This document shows, in pieces, positions 12,201 through 19,902 of a stretch of 24,022 nucleotides of DNA (its first letter is position 1; the number at the start of each line of letters is the position of its first letter). A program made the translations under genes and the position numbers. This stretch comes from Sphacelaria rigidula. Taxonomy: Eukaryota; Phaeophyceae; Sphacelariales. The stretch spans positions 1 to 24,022 of the forward strand of contig CAXNAA020000231.1 of the NCBI GenBank assembly GCA_964200075.2. The letters run 5' to 3'. The notes below the pieces were generated by a model that was not told where the DNA came from, did not search any database, and was given only the letters and a program-made list of their open reading frames with translations.

Positions 12201-15200
12201 CGGGTCCCAGGCCGTTTTACCGGGAGTTATCCAGTCGCCGGATCTCAACCCCGTGCCCCTATTCGGCAAAGCGCCACCTGCCCCCGCTGTAGCTGCACTC
12301 GCTTCGAAGTTGTCTCCTCCATTGACCGCAAACAACGGATGGTTGCTTGCCCTCCGCTGAACGGCAGCGGCGCCTCGCTCAGACTCAGGCCTCCGTGTCA
12401 AAGATGATACTCGGGCATCGGCTGTCGCTGTTTCCACGGACATCGCCTCGGATAGTGAATCACCCTCAGTAAATGAGCCCAAGCTGGCAGCCGGTGACAA
12501 CCATCCAGGTGTGCTGCCACCGACAGCCCTCGTGGTGGATGTGGGAGTTGCCAGCGACGGCGTCATCATACCACGAGAGGCTCTGGGCGATGCCGAGGCA
12601 GGCCTTGTCATCCCTACGTCTGCCCCACGCTTCTCGGCAAGCCGTCGCGATCCTGCTGACAAGGAAGATGCCGACAACGGTTGAAGGGTAACTTCTCGCG
12701 GGGCCACATGCTTGCCAGGCCTGCTGACCGGCCCCGCGATAGAGGACACGGTTGTCGCATCCGCATCGGCGCTCGCACCCGAACCAGTGCCGCGACCGAT
12801 ACTGACTCCCGGTAGAACCTGCTCGACAGGGCCAAGGGGAGACGGACCCTCCGAAAGCAGCATGGACTCCAGGGCAGTATTTTCATCAACACCCCTTTCA
12901 TCGTGTGGGTTGCGAACGTCCTCTCCTCCCTCTTGAGGAGGTGTTGGCGTGCCGCCATCTGGTGCATTGCGAGCGGTTTCGGACATCGGCGTCGCTGCCA
13001 GTTGCGCCACACGGGGCGCGCTCTCCCTTTCCCTGGGCGGCTTTGCGTTAGCAGAGAGTACGCTCTCCGTACTATCAACCGATTTCTCACCACCTTCGGC
13101 GGCGGTCGAATCCGCCGCCGAGTTGAGGATCGCTTCACCACCGGCATTGCGGATCGACGTTCTTGAAACTTTATTGTGCTCATCATGCGCGGACGCGACT
13201 TCGGCGCTTTCCGGTAGCCCCACGCTGAGGGCTTGCCGCCCCGCCCAGGATGAAGGAGTCTCAATGTCATCTTCTTCATCTGATGCAACTTCGGCCACGT
13301 TTGACTGTTCTAAGCTCTCAGACTTGCGGTGCCCGGATTTCTGCCGCGGTGAAGCCGTCGCCCCTAGACCCTTCGCGAGTACGCTGGCAGCGATAGCAAC
13401 CGGGTCGTCCGAAGCTCCCTGTTTCGCACGAGCACCAGTGGCTGTACCGTCATCTTTTGGTGAAGGCGGATTCGCGTTGATCGACGCTGAAGCATCGTCT
13501 GCCGCGGACTGAGCAGGAGCAGGCTTACCTGACGTGGTGCCAAGGGTCCCGCCCGCTTTTGAGATCCCCCTCAGCTCTGATGTAGCTCCTCGCATCGCTG
13601 GCGACGCAATCTGCGTCGCATTTGCCGACCCCTTCCTGTCAGGCAGGGCAATCGGCGATGCGCGTTCTGGACGAGACCCCCCCTGCCCACCCCTGCTAAA
13701 TTCCTTCACGGGCTCATCTCCGTCGACCCGCTCTTGATTTGGTACTTTGAACGAAGGCGGGTCTACATCCATCGCGTTGTTCTCGCCGCTGCCATCACCA
13801 CGATGGCTTCTTTCGCCGGGCTCATTGCCGCCGGTACCGGCCATGGCTGTACCCCCCATCTGCATCGCCCCCCTCAATTCTGTGCCCCATGGTTCCGATT
13901 CGCCAAGCAACGCCCCCGTAAGCTGGCCCTCGTGCGGCACTTTACCGGGAACATCAGAACGGTTCGGGCTCGGCAAAGGCATTGCCCCAGTAGCATCGGA
14001 ATCATCCTCAAATCGTGCGGTATCCGATGCATCGTTTGCCGACAACGAACTGCTGCTAGCCACCCCTTGCAACACTCTCCCGTCCTTGACCTTTCCACCT
14101 ACGGCTACGTTTTCACCGACACTCATAGCTTCCGGGGCACAAGAGGAAGGAGACGCGCAGCCGTCACTATCATTGCGGTTTCTCGCCACGAGACAAGCAC
14201 CACGATGGTGCAGAGACGGAGGAGGCCGAATCGTCCTGGAGGTTAACGACCCTAGTGCCGCGAGTCCTCTCGGCACCGACGGCAACGTCGCCTCCTCTTC
14301 CTCCTCCGCCGCACTACTAGGCGGGGCACCCGAAGAAGCAGACTCAGAAGAAGCATCAGGAGTAACCGTTTCTCTTCTGGTCGCAGCCTGCTCAGAGGAA
14401 CGGTGGCCGTGGAAAGTAGTTGAGGACCCCGTCGTCCCACTCCACGTTGTCGCCGACTTTCCCGCACCTGTCTCTCCACCATCCTCTCGTTCGTTCACCG
14501 CCGCGTCCGGTCCATCAACGTCCATGCACGCACTCCGCTGCGGCGTCGACACCGCTGACCCGCTCTCTCCTTGCGCAACTCTTGTTGCTGACGTTGGAGA
14601 AATCGGCGCGTCCGCGGCGTCCAACGCCGATGACGATGGTGATGGCGGGGGTGATATTGGTTCCCGGTCCGAAGGCGTCTTGAACGCTACTCCGTCGCCT
14701 GCTGAAATAACCAAGACGGGATGAGTGGCTAAATGGAAAATCATAGAGAGAATACACGGTAAATTGTTCGGGTCGGCGGTACAATAGACACACTGAAAAA
14801 TGGTTTTGTATCTTGACAGATTGAAAAGAAACGGCATCAGAAAAAAGCGGAAAAAGAAACGGCACACACGAAGACGCCCAACCGCGGTTGAACTCTTCAC
14901 CTGCTACCCCTGCAGCACCTCTGTCCTCCTCCACAGCCATTCCATCACAGTGATCTCGACTTGCACCCTGGTGGCTTACAACACCATTGACCTCGCTAGC
15001 CTCACCAGCTTCGCTCGGATTACGACGGCTAATCACCGACAACGATAACCGTTCATCCTCACGAGCATGATGGATGTCGAATTCTTCCAGCGATACCCTC
15101 CCCCGCCGCGGCGGCTGTCCGTCGGGTTTCAGCACTGGTTCCGAAATCCGCTCGCCACAGGTACTACTATAATGACTACCTCCGCCGCCACCAGCCTCGG

Positions 15201-17156
15201 TTTTGCCGTTTCTGCTTTGCCAGCTGGCGGAAATCTCCCCCGGACTTGGCATCGAAGGACTGTCGTGGTCTCTCGGCCGTGGCGACACCACTGCCTCTCG
15301 GGCGGAAGCAGGTGCCAGAGCAGCAGAGGACTTAGGCCGAGTTAATCTTGGCGATGCTGCTGCTCTGGAGTTTATTACCGCTGCCAGTGGGGTGCCGCCG
15401 TCGTCGCTATCGATGTCTTGGTTGTTGGGAGGCGTTCTTAGCATGCCTGATCCTCACGAAACAGCGGGGGCGGGCAGTGTGTGGAGAGGGCGGGGGTACG
15501 GCAGTGAAGCATTAGCACATGAAGTGTACTTTGAACTCCCTCGACTCCGATAAGGGTACACACGGCACACGTGTCAAGAGCACAGTTTTTGAAAGGTGTG
15601 ATATTCAAATATCAAATCGGTTCCAGGAGTAAATTGCGGTGTATTCAGATGCGAATTTACGTGTACGAGTGTAACATGCGCACGCTACGTGAATACTGCA
15701 GATGAACACTTCAAAACGTAGTTGAACGGCCGACAGTTTTGTTGTCCGAAATTGAGTTGCAATACTGACAAGCGAGGCGTGAGCGGTGAATTTTCGCATA
15801 CGTCCTTGAGATATTTTTCACTATTTTCCTTGTTCAGATATACTCTGAGGCTGAACCACTGGTGGATGCCGCATCTCTTGTTTCCCGTTCAATTTTTGTA
15901 CTTCAAAATAAAGGTCGACAACACGTGACCCCCATCCACGAGACAAACGGACGTGGCGGGACGGTACCGCACAAAAGAACCGCGTGCTCATTTACTTGAA
16001 TACAGTGTACACGCTCCTACATGTAGACACATTTTTTCCCGTTCCAGCCGAAAAATTGAGTCAAGCTTCCACGACAGCAAGTGGGCGCAGAGACGTGGGG
16101 AAAGTGTGCTACTGCCTGTACCGTACATGTCCAAACGCCAGTAGTATGCCCCAACCCGCGCGACGCGCAGCACAAGCGGTCGTCTAAAAAGATAGTTTTA
16201 AAAATATATCACCGCAGTACGGAAGCGGTTAGCCCGTTACCCGTTACGGGAGAACGTACATGTGGCCGCTGGGAAGACACCGCCAGACCCTCTCGTGTCG
16301 GTTTGGCGTGTGGTACTGCCACCGCTGCCCTAGATAGAATGGCACCAAAAAAGCTGCGCCAAAAGAGCGCGCACACCAACCTCAGTGACCCATGGGTCAC
16401 ACTATACCGACTTCGGAGAGATCATGCAGCGGTGCTGGCGACACCGGGGGCAATAACCCATATGAGCCTCCAACTGACAAAACCAGTGGGGCGGGGGGGG
16501 GGCATGTATGTGTGGTGGCATTTTATTTTTGAAAACACAGTATTTTTGTAGGACGGTCTCTTCGGCAAAATAAAACAGGCCATGGCGTGCGACTGTTCGT
16601 CTTCACTCAAATCACGTATACATACTCGAAAAACTCAGAAAGTCAAAAACTCAAAACTCAAAAAAAAAACTCCCAGGGTAGGCGCACACCCTCAAACACG
16701 GAGAGGCAAAGAATTGCTTCTGCGTGAATCACACGAATACACACCAACAAAAATCGAAAAACGACACAACGCCCACCTACCCCAACACACACCGACAATA
16801 GCACAAGGCTCACACACACGTAAAACGAAGTCCCCCAACAACATATGCACGTCTATTCCTTACCGACGTTTAGGAGAACAGGAACTCAAAAACACATAAC
16901 ACTCAAAATTAGAGCCTATTCTTAATTTCACTATACCGCGTGCGTTATTGCGAACTGCCAGACCCTCCCCTGTGCCTGGCTGCTTCGCAACTGGTCGGTC
17001 AGTCGACGAAGTAGCAGGCACCACCGCCGCGCCGACACGCGCAGGCAACTCCCCGTCGCCATCAAGAGCATGCTGGTAACGCTCCATTTTCTCTGAAGGT
17101 CGTTGGCCTTCTTCCTCATGTGAGGCTACAGCGGCGCCATCGTGGTCTATCTCCAT
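686..17156 (-). CDS. Giant spliced gene for a DDT-PHD chromatin protein (whole span)
   Basis: Ten minus-strand exons can be chained into one open reading frame. Junction phases agree at every joint: 1, 1, 0, 0, 0, 0, 1, 0, 1. The predicted protein is about 3,718 residues, or about 3,320 if it stops at 2290. Order: disordered N-terminus, poly-Asp and coiled coil, DDT domain, PHD finger, RG repeats with AT-hook, Ala/Glu helix, conserved-looking C-terminal block, then a Gly-rich tail. DDT domains contact linker DNA or remodeler ATPases, and PHD fingers read histone tails, so a nuclear chromatin-remodelling or transcriptional role is likely; this is family knowledge, not shown here. Plant DDT-PHD proteins (PTM type) and animal BAZ proteins share the combination. 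No ATPase, bromodomain or transmembrane segment is visible. Weak points: whether exons 1-5 belong to the same transcript as the DDT exons, and the 3' end. The individual exons follow. Confidence 0.6.
1891..2300 (-). other. Possible intron 9, or the spacer between two genes (about 410 bp)
   Basis: If TGGC|GTGCGC is a donor, this would be an intron ending at an AAAG acceptor at 1892-1891. If not, it is the 3' flank of the large gene and the 5' part of another. The AG at 1908-1907 (CTGTCAG) has better context but needs a phase-0 donor, and none of quality is visible. Confidence 0.35.
2290..5496 (-). CDS. Exon 9: PHD finger, RG/AT-hook region, Ala/Glu helix, C-terminal block
   Basis: More than 1,060 codons from acceptor TCACAG|TGT at 5497/5496. 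Order: a C4HC3 PHD finger at about 5409-5287 (C-x2-C-x8-C-x2-C-x4-H-x2-C-x13-C-x2-C, with Trp two residues before the seventh ligand); two long RG-repeat tracts near 4990-4870 and 4175-4095; an AT-hook (KRGPGRPRGSGKG, about 4209-4168) next to the second; acidic Ser/Asp stretches; an Ala/Glu/Lys/Arg helix of about 150 residues at 3480-3040; then a folded-looking block (YVNRYGKAIPYPGMP, then HQLARLTTELVDAL and YTVLIWRAR). An in-frame TAG lies at 2292-2290. A donor TGGC|GTGCGC at 2301/2300 would instead continue to exon 10. The C-terminal block may correspond to the region after the PHD finger in plant DDT-PHD proteins, a tentative comparison. Confidence 0.8.
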   Translation of the reverse strand, partial: CPWFEKEIEYRLRSPPENFVVDEDGTVFDCIICGVGGNLVCCDNCPRAYHTKCIGGKHGIETDNWSCWECRVPDSAPDGIRIPRVTTPLGPVWVIGGFVFRTAPPPDKRKPWAVAVQEAEVAEAAAAEEAAEAAVREAAAEAKAQAAAAAALEKSRAMRAASPRGRGRGRGRGRGRGRGTGASPGRGRGRGRGRGRGRGRGRGSPAGSGDEEDERRGGGSGRRLDSPEREPEAEEEGWDVELLSPRDVFLLGQFLGETVARNFPFSMVSFPREAFKKKPAPAVELKGTKGGGGTENDAESDPEQVDGNSVAAGAAKDDTRASAGRRRLSTGSGKGRKRRGDSDDDSGSHEDSDAGSSDESDESDDESSDEPDDDDSDASVVSASVSRLAAAGRAESKKSKATSAASSQPESDGDGGAHPPVVDSAPVPPVKRGPGRPRGSGKGRGRGRGRGPGRGRGGSRASPRLGGTPRVTRTSQAAGAASSAPGDKANVGVSDAGASDPGDAAGTSSVADQTLAVPGEGSSSRKSNGPSTARGKESAAAAEAAETMSKASDKCDSDDDSISGSRATNGTRGERDSAGEESSTPTDPDEAMLMAARVATSKGAKASAEAEAIAAARMASEAHPSDDEEGEATTAATVVSDKEDEANAQKNVASTEGVSSGAKTGPAGEGEVDVAQESEQAEADAEKVADEKNDAEARAQAQAEAEAQAEADARAAAKIAEEIRAKEVAEARKAAMEARAKAVAEAALARKQAAEARQRAAEEAKAARAAKVAEAAAAKAAKAAEAAAAEEAAKAAETAAEEERRQAAIDEAAAQARSAADNDPLLYVNRYGKAIPYPGMPVHKDAGSPFGNGVGDELCRWEAWPLAETPAAGGGGGNGGSGSGSGSRSRPSGQRRLLPEDPEECPAEAERSAKHAHLEPVVELLLRMMDSFGGLLSGTQWKQGWGIGGQWPVDVRAADSVHQLARLTTELVDALPVRAFRESWRTPYELKLSRAYRVEVSFRDMYRRARVVKSRSGAGREGVGGGGERSGRGGWDAHFVGLEYRDSIADGRLWDTPDGYTVLIWRAR
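5287..5409 (-). other. PHD finger coding segment
   Basis: All eight zinc ligands are present in canonical order (CIIC ... CDNC ... HTKC ... CWEC). The finger starts about 30 codons into exon 9. PHD fingers of this type usually bind histone H3 tails. The residues between the first ligand pairs (GVGGNLVC) are typical of the unmodified-H3K4 readers, but specificity cannot be read from this alone. Confidence 0.9.
5497..5995 (-). other. Intron 8 (499 bp)
   Basis: It runs from GTGCGT to TCTTTTTCGTCACAG, with a branch-like ATTGAC about 38 nt before the acceptor. No other feature is seen in it. Confidence 0.6.
5996..6231 (-). CDS. Exon 8: C-terminal part of the DDT domain
   Basis: It encodes an acidic Asp/Lys/Ser run and then EYHLLPLDIKVQALEYLVDL, the closing helix of a DDT domain. 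The donor is ATGGAG|GTGCGT at 5996/5995, phase 0. The acceptor is unsure: the AG at 6233-6232 keeps phase 1, and so does the AG at 6176-6175, which would shorten the exon by 19 codons. The region from about 6130 to 5996 is secure. Confidence 0.65.
6232..6977 (-). other. Intron 7 (about 746 bp), hosting a SINE
   Basis: It runs from GTGAAG to an acceptor near 6232. The first AG after the CTCCTTTTTGC tract, at 6242-6241, would lead into an in-frame TGA. The AG at 6233-6232 (phase-compatible) or the one at 6176-6175 is therefore more likely. A tRNA-headed SINE copy occupies 6347-6630. Confidence 0.45.
6347..6630 (-). mobile_element. tRNA-derived SINE, copy A (sense, intronic)
   Basis: On the minus strand it starts GCCCCGGTGGTGTAATGG, holding a Pol III A box, followed by the B box GGTTCGATTACC. 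The body then matches copy B at 20221-20485: GTGCGGGAGTGCT, ATCCGCGAGA, GAGAGATGGG, GACCACGG, and finally an identical 25-nt block ending GGTTCAAAG. It has no protein-coding capacity. It points the same way as the host gene, inside intron 7. Similarity to copy B ends at the 3' block, and an A/G-rich stretch follows. No clear target-site duplication was found by eye. Confidence 0.8.
6978..7158 (-). CDS. Exon 7: central DDT motif and acidic insertion
   Basis: It begins with VTWPAYFVELVRAVEE, the most conserved DDT stretch, then moves into a Glu/Asp/Ser-rich low-complexity segment. Acceptor CCCTAG|GTCACC at 7159/7158, phase 0. Two donors are possible, both phase 1: GACG|GTGAAG at 6978/6977 and GAAG|GTGCCA at 6972/6971, differing by two codons. 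The acidic segment is an insertion into the domain, since the DDT ending resumes in the next exon. Confidence 0.7.
7159..7970 (-). other. Intron 6, splitting the DDT domain (812 bp)
   Basis: It runs from GTAAAA to CCCTAG. Joining its flanks gives CLDQ-VTWPAYF, matching the DDT consensus LD(K/Q)VTWPEY, so direct splicing is the preferred model. Inside lies an 18-nt candidate microexon at 7360-7343 with good splice signals (see findings). Confidence 0.6.
7971..10043 (-). CDS. Exon 6: poly-Asp tract, coiled coil, first part of DDT domain
   Basis: 691 codons. Acceptor TTTTTTCAACAG|CCC at 10044/10043 after a long T tract; donor GATCAG|GTAAAA at 7971/7970, phase 0. Order: Pro-rich start; Ser/Glu-rich acidic region; poly-Asp tract encoded around 9160-9240; a Lys/Glu/Ala coiled coil at about 9110-8850; a Gly/Ser linker; then the first part of a DDT domain at about 8240-7971. 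That part has the family's helix pattern (GAYALIRTF, LLDAVHCELLKRV) and ends CLDQ, just before the conserved VTWP motif encoded by exon 7. Confidence 0.8.
9158..9240 (-). repeat. Coding trinucleotide repeat (poly-Asp)
   Basis: The plus strand shows repeated CGTCAT/CGTCGT units, read on the minus strand as GAT/GAC codons giving a run of about 15 Asp within exon 6. Both Asp codons are mixed, so the protein run, not only the DNA repeat, may be maintained. Confidence 0.8.
10308..10550 (-). CDS. Exon 5 of the DDT-PHD gene
   Basis: 81 codons, starting GEVRQQRPPG and ending SLPTSQ; Gln/Ala/Gly-rich and disordered. Acceptor ATATGCAG|GGAG at 10551/10550; donor TCTCAG|GTATAG at 10308/10307, followed by an in-frame TAG in the intron. 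Phase 0 at both ends, matching its neighbours. Confidence 0.6.
10551..11040 (-). other. Intron 4 of the DDT-PHD gene (490 bp)
   Basis: It runs from GTGAGC to CATATGCAG, with a C/T-rich tract near 10575-10615 on the minus strand. A B-box-like GGTTCAAATTCC occurs around 10920-10931, but no matching A box is clear. Otherwise nothing is seen. Confidence 0.5.
11041..11418 (-). CDS. Exon 4 of the DDT-PHD gene
   Basis: 126 codons, starting TANSSLDFG and ending GLDAQQ; Pro/Ala/Ser-rich and predicted disordered. Acceptor CCTTGCAG|ACAGC at 11419/11418; donor CAGCAG|GTGAGC at 11041/11040, a near-perfect match. Phase 0 at both ends, so it could be skipped without a frameshift. Confidence 0.6.
11419..11822 (-). 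other. Intron 3 of the DDT-PHD gene (404 bp)
   Basis: It runs from GTAAGC to CTTGCAG. A strong unpaired donor, AAT|GTAAGTATC, sits at 11661/11660 inside it, so a cassette exon is possible (see findings). Confidence 0.5.
11823..14701 (-). CDS. Exon 3 of the DDT-PHD gene: large disordered region
   Basis: An open stretch of about 960 residues rich in Ser, Ala, Gly, Pro and Glu, with many SP/TP dipeptides (phosphorylation-prone) and no folded domain that I recognise. Acceptor TTATTTCAG|CA at 14702/14701; donor AAAAG|GTAAGC at 11823/11822, phase 0. With exon 2 it makes exactly 1,141 codons, and the reading frame is maintained across the joint. It is far too long and clean to be chance. The plus-strand open frames over it mirror its GC-rich codons. 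Confidence 0.65.
14901..15446 (-). CDS. Exon 2 of the DDT-PHD gene
   Basis: The exon encodes about 182 residues, Ser/Pro/Arg-rich and predicted disordered (LRTPPNNQDIDSDDGGTPLA near its start). Acceptor ATCAG|GC at 15447/15446 follows a pyrimidine tract. Donor GCAG|GTGAAG at 14901/14900 is close to consensus and phase 1. The in-frame ATG at 15444 is the fallback start. No recognisable domain. Confidence 0.55.
15447..16936 (-). other. Intron 1 of the DDT-PHD gene (1,490 bp)
   Basis: This is the long first intron. The 3' end has a branch-like TGCTAAT, a C/T-rich tract over about 15460-15515 (minus strand) and an AG at 15448-15447. It holds an A-rich stretch near 16640-16680 and a G run at 16491-16501. 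I see no coding potential or mobile element in it. Confidence 0.4.
16937..17156 (-). CDS. Exon 1 (start codon) of the DDT-PHD gene
   Basis: The exon begins with ATG at 17156-17154 and encodes 73 residues starting MEIDHDGAAV, acidic and then Pro/Ala-rich, with no known domain. The proposed donor is CGCG|GTATAG at 16937/16936, phase 1. GTATAG is also the donor core of exon 5. It joins the phase-1 acceptor at 15447 without breaking the frame. If this exon is not used, the ATG at 15444-15442 would be the start. Confidence 0.45.
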
Positions 17157-17612
17157 ATGCCACCCGCCGCCTGTTTCCCCCCCCCCCCGGCGGCGTGCAA
17201 GTGCGACTCACCGCTCGGGGGCCCTTTTTCTTTTCGTCTGTTGTGTTTTGAAAAGTCAACGGGTGTCGCAAACCCCTGTTTGTCCCGATTGACCAGGAGT
17301 ACAAAAGACAGGCGAAGTATTTGAAGTCTGATGTAGAAGGGCGATTCGCACCCTAACCTCGCTACTGAACTATAGCTACAGGACTCGTGATGACTGTCTG
17401 TTGTTCGCCGCACCCTCACTACTTTTCAATTTTAGTGGAGCCCACTTTTTGCCGGTGAGCAAGGAAAAATATATACAGTACTATGGTCATCATGTTTTTA
17501 GACTAGCTTAAAAATTGTCATGTTCTATATAGCACACTGTACTGTACATCGAGCTGCTACTGAGGCAATAGCTTTGCCGAGGAGGGGTGTGACCTACTGC
17601 CGCACCAGGGAA
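17157..17612. promoter_or_regulatory. Divergent (bidirectional) promoter region
   Basis: The two proposed start codons, minus at 17156 and plus at 17613, are 456 bp apart and face away from each other. A TATA-like TATATAG lies at 17526-17532, some 80 nt before the plus-strand ATG, and a second TATATA lies at 17470-17475. A C run at 17178-17187 lies just before the minus-strand ATG. Promoter function is inferred only from this arrangement. Confidence 0.35.
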
Positions 17613-18190
17613 ATGGCATTCACAGTAAAATCATGGACATTTATCGTCTGTACAGTGTTGAATCTAACAGTTCCACTGACTGATGGCTTCCTGCGCAGGC
17701 CTGCTGCCGGGTGGATCAAAAGTCCACTGATGATCCAACGAAGAACCCAGGAACAGGGTTTCAAAGCCTGGGGGGCATCTCCCGTCCTTCGGTGCGTATA
17801 TCAGCTAAGCTGTGTTTTGGTGGGTGTTGCGAGGCTTCATGCTGAGTGCGCCATATGTATGTGTACGTATCTATGTGTGCGCGTGTGCGCAGCACGTCTT
17901 GATTCAGTGTTGTAGCAGTAAATAGCTCGCCCTTTGTGCGTAAAGAGACGGCGTACTTGTGTCGCATACGACGGGAGCATCTGCAGCATGTTGGTGCGGT
18001 CCGCCGCGGGGGGTACAGACTGTAGTACCTCAGCCAGGGTACGATACTAGAGTACAGTATGTACACCCACTCACCCTGTTGCAGCGTACAACCTCTTATT
18101 GTCGCTTGCGGTGTTTGTACCCATGACGTCACGAACGCTTTCTCGGTGATCTTCGGCACACCGCGCATGGCCATAGCGGGTAATCGGTAG
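17613..18190 (+). CDS. Two-exon gene for a 94-residue protein with a plastid-type pre-sequence
   Basis: Exon 1 is 17613-17791 (donor CTTCG|GTGCGT, phase 2). Exon 2 is 18085-18190 (acceptor CCCTGTTGCAG|C, phase-compatible), ending in TAG. The N-terminus has a hydrophobic signal-peptide core (SWTFIVCTVLNLTVPL) and then TDG-FLRRPAAGW: a Phe followed by an Arg-rich stretch, as at the signal/transit junction of stramenopile plastid proteins. That junction is usually Ala-Phe, so Gly-Phe is slightly off. The mature part (about 70 residues or fewer) is not recognised. The frame is open back to 17520, but MAFTVK gives the better signal peptide. An alternative donor GCGG|GTAATC near 18178 could lead to a third exon after TTAG at 18306 (AFHGDKGVG), extending the protein. 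Confidence 0.4.
17792..18084 (+). other. Proposed intron of the small plus-strand gene (293 bp)
   Basis: It runs from GTGCGT to CACTCACCCTGTTGCAG. It contains an alternating GT/GC stretch near 17850-17890. The donor core GTGCGT is the one used by exon 8 of the neighbouring gene. Confidence 0.4.
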
Positions 18191-19689
18191 TTATGACTTC
18201 ATGATAGCCGGCGGTGGGTGAGGCGCTTTCCACGTACAGAGAGACAGTACATGCCATACACTGTGTAGTTCGCTCCTGACCGTGTTGGGGTTGTCACTAC
18301 CTTAGCCTTTCATGGTGACAAGGGCGTTGGGATTGCATGCGAAGACACGCGCTGTGGTGTAATGCAACAGTACTCTATACCCGTACAGGTCTCTATATAT
18401 GTCGATACGATGAAGAAACATCAACACTCCGTTTGCACAACGATAAGGATGGAACGTGCGTGAAACGTGCACCTTCGCTTAGTTCCTCGTTTGCTCAGCG
18501 AACTTGACTGTTTTTTGCGCTGGAGAACCTGGGCTTCGGAAGCCGGTAGTGCGCGATGCCTCGAGTGCTTACTTTGTATCTGTATTATTATACAGGCGGG
18601 TGCAGAACTCTCTCTAGCTTGCCTCACGTTATAAGTGGCGACGGTATTGCGTACGACTGTTGCTTTCCAGCAAGTTTCGCGAAATAATATCATGGTTGAA
18701 ACAGTGCGGAATGGACGAAAGCCCTGACCCTACCCCAATCCTAATCCCACATAGATCAAGAATCCCCCGGCGCGGCGGGGTACATAGGATGCAGCAGGCA
18801 AATCTCAATCGACAGGCGCCGATATACGTGAAAACGTGTGCTGTCTACCGCCTTCAAGTGCTTGGGATTGTCCGTCTCCAACCTGAAGATTTGGAACTTA
18901 CCGTCCAGGCTAAGTCCAAGTGGAAAAAAAAACGACGACGAACTACAGTAGCGTAGTACCGTACTGATACCGACCGTCCACCAACCGAAGCAAGAAAGGT
19001 GCTGCAGCTTTGACGGGCTACGTGCTGCACCCACATGGGCAAGCAGGATAGAGCACGCATCGGCAGCAGACAGTTTGTCCTGGCTCTATTGTAGGATGAC
19101 ACATCAGTTTAATAGATTGATTGTCGCACATGAAACTCAGTACACAGTGCAGTGTACGCGAGCAATATATATGGTGGTAGCGCGTATACTGGATCGTTTA
19201 ATGACATGTGTCGTCGGCAGCGACATCGGGCAACAACCGAGGTTGAGTTTGAAGAAAGTAGAGTTTACGTTCGCGGATTGGATTACGAATGGTCATCACA
19301 CCACACAAACATCATCACGGAGAAGAATATTCAACCAGAAGAGAGATATCCGTGATCATGGTTGACGTAAGAGTTCTCGCGATTGCGGGTCAATTGAGAT
19401 CGTCACACGACGGAGCAACAATTTGGTTGAAGTACATCGAAATAATCAAGAGTGACACGACCGCAGAAAGAATTCTGAAAAATTGAATATTGTGGAATGG
19501 TTGAAATTGAAATACATGATGGTCGGTACGTTTGAAAGATTACACATCGACCAGTCTATATCAACGACCAATTGTTGCATTATATGATAGCATGAGAAAT
19601 AGGTACACTACGTACGTACTTTTTACGTGTTCCATCCATCTGCTGGATGGCTCGAATAATCTGCTGTCCTTGAGATACAGTTTGGACGT
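18191..19689. other. Gene-poor region with no confident gene
   Basis: Several short open frames occur on both strands with no recognisable domain. A possible third exon of the plus-strand gene at about 18307-18390 cannot be confirmed. From about 19100 to 19600 composition turns AT-richer, and overlapping frames of about 65-95 codons occur in all three plus frames. Confidence 0.4.
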
Positions 19690-19902
19690 TTGACCGCCAG
19701 GGAGGGTCATCTGGGTCTTGAACTTATTTTGCAAGTGGAAATGATGCCGATTCAAAATATGGCCCACTCTAGCAGCCGAAGGGTCAAGTTAGGGTTAACC
19801 CGTTGACCGGGGGGGTAGGTCATCTGGCCATGCAGTAATTTTTGAAGTGAAATTGATGCTGATTCAACAGATGACCTATCCTCGCGGTCAAAGGCTTAAC
19901 CC
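19690..19902. repeat. Tandem pair of related ~105-bp repeats, second forming a long hairpin
   Basis: Unit 1 (19690-19802) and unit 2 (19803-19902) share order and wording: TTGACC, GGTCATCTG, a GAAGTG or CAAGTGGAA stretch, GATGC(C/T)GATTCAA, a GGTCAA block, and TTAACCCG. Unit 2 plus the preceding GGGTTAACCC forms an inverted repeat. The outer 17-nt arms (19792-19808 and 19886-19902) match at 15 of 17 positions. The inner 11-nt arms (19816-19826 and 19868-19878, TAGGTCATCTG and its complement) match perfectly. This suggests a MITE-like or satellite-like element. Confidence 0.65.

Noticed and set aside
13747-14724. Plus-strand open frame of 325 codons
   Set aside because: Antisense shadow of GC-rich exon 3; no domain and no start or splice context better than the minus-strand model.
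17761-18174. Minus-strand open frame of 137 codons
   Set aside because: It overlaps the plus-strand gene, crosses its GT/GC-rich intron, and shows no domain. The plus model has a targeting signal and matching splice phases.
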